From a bacterium (lineage in GTDB: Bacteria; Bacteroidota; Ignavibacteria; Kapaibacteriales; Kapaibacteriaceae), in contig JAGVJW010000105.1 of assembly GCA_020050895.1 (NCBI GenBank), forward strand, positions 1 through 15,396: a stretch of 15,396 nt of DNA, written 5' to 3'. The notes below the pieces were generated by a model. That model worked only from the letters and a program-made list of their open reading frames with translations. It searched no databases and had not been told where the DNA came from. Shown piece after piece: positions 1 through 5,595 of this stretch. Position 1 is the stretch's first letter. Every line of letters begins with the position of its first letter. The translations under genes and the position numbers were made by a program.

Positions 1-832
1 AATCCACATTCTGCGCATGACAGCCTCGCTTAATCGTTGTGCAAAACTCTTCAAAAACTGCTCGATAGCTGCGCTGTATGTGCATTGGCTGCGTAGTGAG
101 CTCCTCACCGCTTTCCATGTCCCTAAAAACGGCTGCAGAACTAAAGTTGAAATCAACTTCGCGTGGATCGAGAATGTGCATGACGAGTACGTCGTGCTTG
201 TCGTGACGAAAATGCCGAAGCGCCTGAAGCAGCGAGGCAGGTTCATCAAATAAATCACTGATAATAATGACGAGTCCCCTGCGAGTAAGTCTTTCGGCCA
301 ACCGATGCAATGCAAATGCCGTCCCCGTAGTACTCTGCGGCTGCGCTGCTTCGAGACTGCGAATGATTTCGCGCGCGTACGATGATTTCGACCTGGGTGG
401 GACGTAGGTATTGATGTCGGAAGTATATAGGGCTATTCCCGCGGCATCTCTCTGTTTAAGCACCAGGTATGATAGTGATGCTGCCAGATACGATGCATAC
501 TGAAATTTTGTGATGTTGCCGGCCGATGCATAACCCATGGAGGCACTCATATCGAGTGCTATCATGCACCGAAGATTTGTTTCATCTTCATATTGTTTAA
601 CATAAAACCTATCGGATCTGCCGTAGATTTTCCAGTCGATGTGTTTTAAGTCGTCACCTGGACGATACTGTCTATGCTCGCTGAACTCAGCAGAGAAGCC
701 ATGAAACGGCGATCGGTGCAAGCCGGTGATGAAGCCCTCTACAACAAGCCGGGCACGCAACTCCATGCTGCCAAGTTTGGCAACAACATCGGGATGAAGG
801 TAGGTAGTAACGCTATCCATATTCGTCGGCAT
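1..832 (-). CDS. DUF58 domain protein (von Willebrand A-like), partial, C-terminus off the left edge
   Basis: I read this frame directly on the minus strand; 277 codons are visible and it stays open to base 1. The N-terminal half carries the DUF58 hallmark: residues about 51-68 read SEHRQYRPGDDLKHIDWK, followed by YGRSDR and a KQYEDETN segment. A metal-site-like DxSxS motif (D94, S96, S98 in ALDMSASM) and a later VIIISDLFDE strand fit a von Willebrand A-type fold. Families of this kind usually have about 290-300 residues, so only a short tail should be missing. The start at 832 lies directly after an in-frame TGA; a second ATG at 820 is equally possible because neither has a good ribosome site. 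The gene begins 10 bp after the response regulator stop, so the two are probably co-transcribed. DUF58 proteins often accompany MoxR-type AAA+ ATPases and envelope or aerotolerance proteins; any such neighbour would lie outside the window. The function is unknown beyond the family. Confidence 0.88.
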   Translation of the reverse strand, partial: MPTNMDSVTTYLHPDVVAKLGSMELRARLVVEGFITGLHRSPFHGFSAEFSEHRQYRPGDDLKHIDWKIYGRSDRFYVKQYEDETNLRCMIALDMSASMGYASAGNITKFQYASYLAASLSYLVLKQRDAAGIALYTSDINTYVPPRSKSSYAREIIRSLEAAQPQSTTGTAFALHRLAERLTRRGLVIIISDLFDEPASLLQALRHFRHDKHDVLVMHILDPREVDFNFSSAAVFRDMESGEELTTQPMHIQRSYRAVFEEFCTTIKRGCHAQNVD

Positions 833-842
833 TCACCGACGT

Positions 843-1520
843 TTACGCATCCTCATTCGTGCCGTGGAGATTGAAGTATGTTGCATGGAGCAGTGCAAAG
901 CGTACCAGACCGGCAGCATTGTTCACTCCAAGCTTATCCATAATTCGTGCACGGTGCGTTTCTACTGTGCGCGGACTGATAAACAATCTCTTTCCAATTT
1001 CCTGGCTGGTAAGCCCCTTAGCAACAAGCGTAACAATCTCTTCTTCGCGTTTTGTAAGAGCTATCGGTGGCTCAGATTCCCTTGCTTCAACGGCCTTGCC
1101 TTCGAGCAGGTTTAGAACAGTCTTACTAAACACGCGCTCCCCTATTTGAACATGTTTGATAGCCTGAACTAGTTCCTGCGAGCCGACTTCTTTAGAAAGG
1201 TATCCGTCGGCGCCTGCATACATCGCTCTCTCAATCGATGAAGGATCTTCAGCAGAACTCAACATAATGATAGAAATGGATTGCATATCGGATTTAATCC
1301 GCTGTGCAGCCTCGATGCCGTTAACGTTAGGCATGAGAACATCCATGAGGATAACATCCGGTTTCAGGGATCGAGCAAGGTCGATCGTCTGCGCACCGTT
1401 AACAGCCTCAGCCACCACCTCAATATCAGGCGTATTTGAAACTAATCGCCTGATGCCGATGCGTGAAATTTCATGATCATCGGCGATGATGATTCGAATG
1501 GGATTCCCGACCCCGCTCAT
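843..1520 (-). CDS. NarL/FixJ-family two-component response regulator
   Basis: This 225-residue protein has a receiver domain followed by a LuxR-type helix-turn-helix. The receiver (about residues 8-125) shows the acidic pair in IIADDHE (D14, D15), the phospho-acceptor D60 in VILMD with the following PNVNG loop, S88 in IIMLSS and K110 in GYLSK. The output domain (about 153-212) starts LTKREEEIVTLVAKGL and includes the recognition helix segment ISPRTVETHRARIMDKLGV, the usual LuxR/NarL signature. It should be phosphorylated by a sensor histidine kinase and bind DNA as a dimer. No kinase gene is in the window, so the signal is unknown. The gene sits 75 bp after nadE and 10 bp before the DUF58 gene on the same strand. 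A nitrate/nitrite role is tempting because of the nearby nos genes, but nothing in the sequence shows it. Confidence 0.95.
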   Translation of the reverse strand: MSGVGNPIRIIIADDHEISRIGIRRLVSNTPDIEVVAEAVNGAQTIDLARSLKPDVILMDVLMPNVNGIEAAQRIKSDMQSISIIMLSSAEDPSSIERAMYAGADGYLSKEVGSQELVQAIKHVQIGERVFSKTVLNLLEGKAVEARESEPPIALTKREEEIVTLVAKGLTSQEIGKRLFISPRTVETHRARIMDKLGVNNAAGLVRFALLHATYFNLHGTNEDA

Positions 1521-1532
1521 ATCGAACCTAGT

Positions 1533-1558
1533 GTATGTTTTTACGTACTTAAAAATAC
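1533..1558. repeat. AT-rich inverted repeat between nadE and the response regulator
   Basis: On the plus strand TTTTTA (1538-1543) and TAAAAA (1550-1555) form perfect 6-bp arms around CGTACT. The flanks GTATG (1533-1537) and TAC (1556-1558) extend the symmetry with one bulged G. The repeat lies in the 75-bp gap, 12 bp upstream of the response regulator start. It could be an operator, possibly for autoregulation, or a weak terminator for nadE. There is no GC-rich stem, so a strong intrinsic terminator is unlikely. Confidence 0.35.
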
Positions 1559-1595
1559 GAACGAAATCGATACCGACACAGTAAAAATCTTGGTA

Positions 1596-3569
1596 TCAGG
1601 ACGAAAGTTCAAGCCTGATTTCTGTCAACTGTCTAAGCCAAGTCTGTGGCTTGGCATCACTTGGCATCCGCCAATCGGCCCGCGGTGAGAGAGCTACCGA
1701 CCCAATCTTTACGCCGTCGGGCATACACGAGCGTTTAAACTGGTGGTTGAAGAAACGTCTGATGAAAATTTCGAGCCAGCCAACAATCTGTTCCTGTGTG
1801 TACTTATTCTCGAACGCAAGGCAGGCAAGAATTGCTACATTTCGTACAGGTTCTTCGAGACGGATGAGATGGAACAGAAAAAAGTCGTGAAGCTCGAATG
1901 GTCCTATCATGTCTTCGGTTCGTTGAGCAATAATCCCCTCATCGGTAGGAGGAAGCAGCTCCGGAGAAATCGGCGTGTCTAGAATGTCGCGTAATACCTC
2001 TCGTGTTTTAGCATCGGCTTTCGACTCTGCAAACCACTCAATCAGATGTCGGACAAGTGTCTTTGGCACACCACTGTTTACATTATACATCGACATTTGA
2101 TCGGCGTTATATGTGCTCCAGCCAAGAGCCAGCTCGCTCAGGTCGCCTGTGCCCACTACCAAGCCCCCTACCGAATTGGCAATATCCATGAGTATCTGAG
2201 TTCGTTCCCGAGCCTGTGCATTTTCATATACAATAGATTTATCATTTTCATCGTGCGAGATATCGGCAAAGTGTTGATGTACGCTCTTCGAAATATCAAT
2301 TGATCGGAGCTCTGCCCCCAATGCTGTTGCTAAACGGTCTGCATTATTCTTAGTGCGTTTCGACGTTCCCATTCCAGGCATGGTAACGAACAACATTTCG
2401 GTGTGTGGGACCGAAAGGAGTTCACACGCTTCTTCGCAGACCAATGCTGCAAGTGTTGAATCCAGCCCGCCCGACAATCCCAACACCATTCTCTTTGTAT
2501 CCATGTGGTTCATCCGAACAGCAAGGGCTGTTGCCTGCATGCGCACAATTTCCATGCACCGTGCAGACCGATCCGATGCATCGAATGGCACAAACGGTAC
2601 GGAGCTGATTTTTCGACGTACATCAGATTTTAATGAGACTTCCATTGGACGCGATACACGACGGTACTTTCTCGTCGGTGGTCCTTGTTTGAATGATTGT
2701 CCATTCAAACGTTCTTGAACACAATGTCTAAGATTTACATCTGCAACAACCATTGTGCCTGCAATTACCAACCGTTCACTCTCTGCCAGAAGCTCACCAG
2801 ACTCTGCAATCATACAATGGCCGCTGAACACCATATCTGTGGTGCTCTCGCTTGGTCCAGCCGATGAGTATGCATAGCATGAGTATGTGCGAGCACTTTG
2901 CTGAACAATCAGGTTGCGTCGGTAGGGGGCTTTACCAACCAATTCATTGCTTGCCGATAGATTCACAATCAATGTTGCGCCAGCACGAGCCATGGCAAGA
3001 CTTGGAGGTTCCACTGCCCAAACATCTTCGCACAGCTCAATACCGCACACCAAGGTATCATCTCGGGCATCCTCGATGAGAATGTCTGTCCCAAACGGTA
3101 CGTCTGCAATACCAATCCGAATTGTTTGTGCAACCGAATCGGCACCACTGGCAAACCACCGGAGATCGTAGTACTCGCGTGTTGAGGGCAGATAGCTTTT
3201 GGGGACAATTGCAAGAATGTGGGCGTCGTGAAGAGCCGCTCCAACATTGTATATCCTCGAACTCACTTCCAAAGGAAGCCCGGCAAAAACCATCGCCGTC
3301 TTTCCCGTCGTCCATTTTCTAAGATGTTCAAGTCCTTCCAGAGCATCTGAGAGCAAATCCGGAAGTCTAACAAGGTCGCCAATAGTATATCCGGTGATGC
3401 AGAGCTCTGGGAGCACGATAATATCGGCTCCATCATTCGACGCCCGATCACACCATTTGATGATTTCTGTGATGTTAGCATTCACGTCTCCCGCACTTGT
3501 TCGCGGACTAATCGTAGCCACTCGGCGAAATCCGAGAGACGTGATTATGCCAGACTTCACTACTCCCAT
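1596..3569 (-). CDS. nadE: Glutamine-dependent NAD+ synthetase
   Basis: This 657-residue cytoplasmic enzyme should amidate nicotinic acid adenine dinucleotide to NAD+ with ATP and glutamine, the last step of NAD+ synthesis. The N-terminal nitrilase-type glutaminase domain (about 14-290) has the full Glu-Lys-Cys triad: E55 in VLPELCITGY, K124 in VPKSYLP and C180 in CGIELCEDVW. The C-terminal synthetase domain (about 335-640) has the ATP-binding loop GLSGGLDST (about 364-372), and further motifs such as TGDLSELALGW and NVNSGVPKTLV. The length matches the long two-domain NadE type (about 650-680 residues). The ATG lies inside the end of the MarR gene with a 10-bp overlap, so translation is probably coupled to the regulator; no good ribosome site is visible. 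All expected active-site residues are present and nothing suggests loss of function. Confidence 0.97.
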   Translation of the reverse strand: MGVVKSGIITSLGFRRVATISPRTSAGDVNANITEIIKWCDRASNDGADIIVLPELCITGYTIGDLVRLPDLLSDALEGLEHLRKWTTGKTAMVFAGLPLEVSSRIYNVGAALHDAHILAIVPKSYLPSTREYYDLRWFASGADSVAQTIRIGIADVPFGTDILIEDARDDTLVCGIELCEDVWAVEPPSLAMARAGATLIVNLSASNELVGKAPYRRNLIVQQSARTYSCYAYSSAGPSESTTDMVFSGHCMIAESGELLAESERLVIAGTMVVADVNLRHCVQERLNGQSFKQGPPTRKYRRVSRPMEVSLKSDVRRKISSVPFVPFDASDRSARCMEIVRMQATALAVRMNHMDTKRMVLGLSGGLDSTLAALVCEEACELLSVPHTEMLFVTMPGMGTSKRTKNNADRLATALGAELRSIDISKSVHQHFADISHDENDKSIVYENAQARERTQILMDIANSVGGLVVGTGDLSELALGWSTYNADQMSMYNVNSGVPKTLVRHLIEWFAESKADAKTREVLRDILDTPISPELLPPTDEGIIAQRTEDMIGPFELHDFFLFHLIRLEEPVRNVAILACLAFENKYTQEQIVGWLEIFIRRFFNHQFKRSCMPDGVKIGSVALSPRADWRMPSDAKPQTWLRQLTEIRLELSS

Positions 3570-4009
3570 CCGGTGATGTCAGCCAGAGCTTTTCTCACCC
3601 TGTCGATGCCCGGAGCATCAGCGAACACGGACTTGTCTACACGCGTGACGACTCTGATTGCCTTCTTTAACAAGGCAGAGCCTTCTCGTGTAAGACTTAG
3701 GGAGCGTGCCCGAGTATCTGTTGGGTGTTCTTCTCTGTTAACAAGATCGCGTGCTTCAAGTTCACGAACGTGCTTCGACGTCAGCATCATATCTGCACCT
3801 ACAAATCGAGCAAGTTTCGTTTGCGTGATGCTGTCTTCTTGTGAAGAAAGAGCATCAATACCACTAAGCATTGCGAATTGTGTTGGCGACAAATCGAGCT
3901 CATCGAGAGCTTCGTTAGCAGAACGCTGCCATTTGAAAGAGGCAACCGTCATTAGCAAGCCTGGTCCTGCACCTACGGAACTTGGCTGGCTGGTCTTCTT
4001 TTTAGTCAT
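3560..4009 (-). CDS. MarR-family winged-helix transcriptional regulator
   Basis: This 149-residue protein has the MarR layout: an N-terminal dimerisation helix, then a winged helix with SPTQFAMLSGIDAL, ITQTKLARFVGADMMLTSKHVRELEARDLV as recognition helices, and a wing read as REEHPTDTRARSLSLTREG. The wing matches the family pattern R-x-x-x-P-x-D-x-R-A-x-x-L-x-L-T-x-x-G, and C-terminal helices follow. MarR proteins usually repress by binding palindromes near their own promoter and release DNA on binding a ligand or on oxidation. No cysteine is visible, so thiol-based redox sensing is unlikely. It overlaps nadE and is transcribed away from ric, so it may control itself, nadE, the divergent ric/nos block, or several of these. 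The ligand and targets are unknown. Confidence 0.9.
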   Translation of the reverse strand: MTKKKTSQPSSVGAGPGLLMTVASFKWQRSANEALDELDLSPTQFAMLSGIDALSSQEDSITQTKLARFVGADMMLTSKHVRELEARDLVNREEHPTDTRARSLSLTREGSALLKKAIRVVTRVDKSVFADAPGIDRVRKALADITGWE

Positions 4010-4043
4010 GAGTGAATCCTAAATATGTGTTAGAAGGCGAATT

Positions 4044-4055
4044 TAACAACTGTTA
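4044..4055. promoter_or_regulatory. Imperfect palindrome, possible MarR operator
   Basis: TAACAACTGTTA is a 12-bp palindrome with only the central pair-positions mismatched (10 of 12 bases symmetric). It lies 35 bp upstream of the MarR-family start codon on the minus strand. Palindromes in this position are typical autoregulatory sites of MarR proteins. The assignment rests on position and symmetry alone. Confidence 0.3.
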
Positions 4056-4284
4056 CATTATTCACCGAACAAAATCTTTCATAAGTGCCGAAAAATCGTG
4101 TGTGGTTGCGTAGAAATGTGTCGATCTGATTGTTCATAGTGAAGATGGTGAGTATATCCCTTTTTCTGAAATCTCTGATAACCTGGATACCTGAATCACG
4201 CTCAGACTCAACGAATATTGATACCGTTCCCAACTCGATGTGTAAGACCTGTTGGGGCGTCCTTTTGAGAAGAAAAATATTTAT

Positions 4285-4297
4285 CAGAAGTATTCTG
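4285..4297. repeat. Short perfect inverted repeat upstream of ric
   Basis: CAGAA (4285-4289) and TTCTG (4293-4297) are perfect 5-bp arms around GTA. The repeat lies 57 bp upstream of the ric start. It may be part of the ric promoter or operator, or be chance; arms this short are expected occasionally in a 345-bp region. Confidence 0.2.
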
Positions 4298-4300
4298 GAA

Positions 4301-4327
4301 CGAGACCATGATAAAAATCATTTCTCG
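4301..4327. promoter_or_regulatory. FNR/DNR-like palindrome upstream of ric
   Basis: The core at 4308-4321 is ATGAT-AAAA-ATCAT. It matches the FNR/DNR/NNR-type consensus TTGAT-N4-ATCAA at all eight inner bases (TGAT and ATCA) and differs only at the two outermost ones. It is nested in a wider inverted repeat with outer arms CGAGA (4301-4305) and TCTCG (4323-4327). The element ends 27 bp before the ric ATG. An FNR/DNR-type site upstream of an NO-damage repair gene and a nos cluster makes biological sense. If it activated from the classical minus-41.5 position, transcription would start at about the ATG itself, so the message would be leaderless; otherwise the element may repress, or act as an RNA hairpin. 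Confidence 0.45.
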
Positions 4328-4354
4328 CCAAAATTGACTTCCGTAATTAGCTAT

Positions 4355-5029
4355 ATGGAAATCACGTCAACCCTTTCGTCGATTGCGCTTAGCTCTCAGG
4401 CTGCAGTCTTTGTCTTTGAGAAATATGACTTCGATTATTGCTGTAAGGGGCAGCAAACCCTTGAAGATGCTTGTCGGACTGCGCAGGTCAGTGCATCAGA
4501 CATACTTAAGGAAATTCGAAACACAGAAGAGTCCGAGACTACTTCAGTCTTTCGGCCCTGGCTATGGGATTCTCCGATGCTGATTAGCTATATCGTTCAA
4601 AACCACCACCGGTTTCTAAGACATTCCCTCCCCTTGCTAAAAACTTCCATCCTGCGGGTGGCAACAAAGCATGGCGAAAGGTTCCCTGAAACCTACACCC
4701 TGGCAGAAATCATTGAGGACCTGTGCGATGGACTTCTGGCACATCTGGATGAAGAAGAAGCTGTTGTCTTCTCGCCGCAGGTTCAGTCACTGTCGTACGA
4801 AGAACTGAAACCAATGATCGACAATCTCGACAGCGAACATCAACACGTCGGAACCTTGCTTCTAAAACTCCGCGATGTATCGCACCGGTTCACACCTCCT
4901 CCAGAGGCATGTACAACTCACAGAACCTCGTATCGGCTCCTTCGCGAAGTTGTTCAAGACACCATGCACCATGTATTCCTGGAAAATTCCGTTTTGTTTC
5001 CCAAACTCCTCCGTGAGAAGCTTGGTTAA
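4355..5029 (+). CDS. ric: Iron-sulfur cluster repair di-iron protein (RIC; ScdA/YtfE/DnrN family)
   Basis: This 224-residue cytoplasmic protein should help repair iron-sulfur clusters damaged by nitric oxide or oxidants. The N-terminal ScdA_N/DUF542 segment is clear at about 21-40: FEKYDFDYCCKGQQTLEDAC, with the paired cysteines C29-C30. The hemerythrin-like part carries the expected di-iron ligands: H84/H85, H130 and E134 in AHLDEEE, H162 in SEHQHVG, H205/H206 and E210 in MHHVFLEN. Their spacing agrees with E. coli YtfE. I chose ATG 4355 because it places the conserved segment about 20 residues from the N-terminus, as in the family; the frame is open further upstream (ATG 4130), but that part looks non-coding. 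No Shine-Dalgarno sequence precedes it. The gene is 37 bp before the cytochrome gene and leads the nos block, in keeping with protection against NO during denitrification. Confidence 0.92.
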   Translation: MEITSTLSSIALSSQAAVFVFEKYDFDYCCKGQQTLEDACRTAQVSASDILKEIRNTEESETTSVFRPWLWDSPMLISYIVQNHHRFLRHSLPLLKTSILRVATKHGERFPETYTLAEIIEDLCDGLLAHLDEEEAVVFSPQVQSLSYEELKPMIDNLDSEHQHVGTLLLKLRDVSHRFTPPPEACTTHRTSYRLLREVVQDTMHHVFLENSVLFPKLLREKLG

Positions 5030-5054
5030 TTGACTTTTTATAAACTCCATGTTC

Positions 5055-5060
5055 AAGGAG
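5055..5060 (+). promoter_or_regulatory. Ribosome binding site deciding the cytochrome start
   Basis: AAGGAG ends 6 bp before ATG 5067. It lies inside the frame of an earlier in-frame ATG (5049), which has no such site. The later ATG is therefore the likely start and gives a standard lipoprotein signal peptide. This is one of the few clear Shine-Dalgarno sequences in the window. Confidence 0.7.
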
Positions 5061-5066
5061 AAATCA

Positions 5067-5537
5067 ATGAAATCCGTAGTTGGCAAACTACTAGTCTTAA
5101 TTGCGTCTGTATCAGTAATCCTTGGTACCCTACCGGCATGCACAGCCGAAAAAGAATCTGATGATGACGATTCGGATAAAAGCGAACAAGAAATTTCAGA
5201 CGAGAAGTCCTATTACAAGATTAAACATGTTGATATATCACCCAAGATCGATGTGAAAATGGCATCGTCAGGTAAGGAGATATTCGAAACAAAATGCAGT
5301 GCATGCCATAAATACGATGAGCGGTACGTAGGTCCCCCTCTCGGCAAGGTTACCAAGCGCCGAACACCAGAGTACGTCATGAATATGATCATGTACACAG
5401 AAACGATGTTAGACAATGATGACACCGTGAAATCCCTCATTCAAACATTTATGCTGCGCATGCCGAATCAGAACGTCACCGAGCAAGACGCACGCAACGT
5501 ACTCGAGCATCTGAGAGACTATGCGCAAAAGAATTAA
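5067..5537 (+). CDS. Lipoprotein mono-haem cytochrome c, probable electron donor to NosZ
   Basis: This 156-residue protein starts with a lipoprotein signal: a K-containing n-region, a hydrophobic stretch and the lipobox LPAC with C25 as lipid anchor. An acidic linker rich in D, E and S (about 28-47) follows. The class I cytochrome domain (about 65-156) has one haem site, CSACH (C77, C80, H81), and a likely distal ligand M132 in RMPNQNVTEQDA. The domain ends with the usual C-terminal helix. It would be anchored in the periplasmic face of a membrane. Its place 58 bp before nosZ, and the absence of nosR/nosX here, suggest that it passes electrons from the quinol/cytochrome bc or alternative complex to NosZ; this is inference from context. 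Small cytochromes c are common in clade II nos clusters. Confidence 0.93.
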   Translation: MKSVVGKLLVLIASVSVILGTLPACTAEKESDDDDSDKSEQEISDEKSYYKIKHVDISPKIDVKMASSGKEIFETKCSACHKYDERYVGPPLGKVTKRRTPEYVMNMIMYTETMLDNDDTVKSLIQTFMLRMPNQNVTEQDARNVLEHLRDYAQKN

Positions 5538-5580
5538 ACGAATCATATAATCACGAATATCAACACTCATCCATATCCTG

Positions 5581-5586
5581 AAAGGA
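5581..5586 (+). promoter_or_regulatory. Ribosome binding site of nosZ
   Basis: AAAGGA lies 9 bp before ATG 5596 and supports this start over the next in-frame ATG at 5605. The 58-bp gap to the cytochrome gene also holds TATAAT at 5546-5551, but no matching minus-35 element was seen, so a separate nosZ promoter is not supported. Confidence 0.5.
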
Positions 5587-5595
5587 AGAATTGAG

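Larger units (their letters stand above)
4010..4354. promoter_or_regulatory. Divergent intergenic region between marR-like gene and ric
   Basis: These 345 bp hold no credible gene; both transcription units must start here. The frame that runs into ric stays open from 4130, but the added 75 residues resemble no RIC N-terminus and look non-coding. Three symmetric elements lie inside: an imperfect palindrome near the MarR gene (4044-4055), CAGAA-GTA-TTCTG (4285-4297) and a TGAT-N4-ATCA palindrome in a larger inverted repeat (4301-4327). I could not find a convincing Bacteroidota-type minus-7 box (TAnnTTTG) on the plus strand. Confidence 0.55.

Noticed and set aside
17..253. A plus-strand open frame at the left edge
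   Set aside because: The minus-strand frame over the same bases continues a clear DUF58 protein; the plus-strand one has no recognisable features.
859..3576. Several plus-strand open frames opposite the response regulator and nadE
   Set aside because: They are antisense shadows of strongly recognisable minus-strand genes and show no domain features.
4334..4347. A second FNR-like site, TTGAC-TTCC-GTAAT
   Set aside because: Only the left half fits, the right half does not match, and it lies 8 bp before the start codon.
4130..4354. A 75-residue N-terminal extension of ric starting at ATG 4130
   Set aside because: The extra residues do not resemble RIC proteins, the conserved segment then lies about 95 residues in, and the stretch contains the palindromes expected of a regulatory region.
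5546..5551. TATAAT as a promoter for nosZ
   Set aside because: No suitable minus-35 element or Bacteroidota-type box was found at the right distance, and the gap to the cytochrome gene is only 58 bp, so read-through is simpler.
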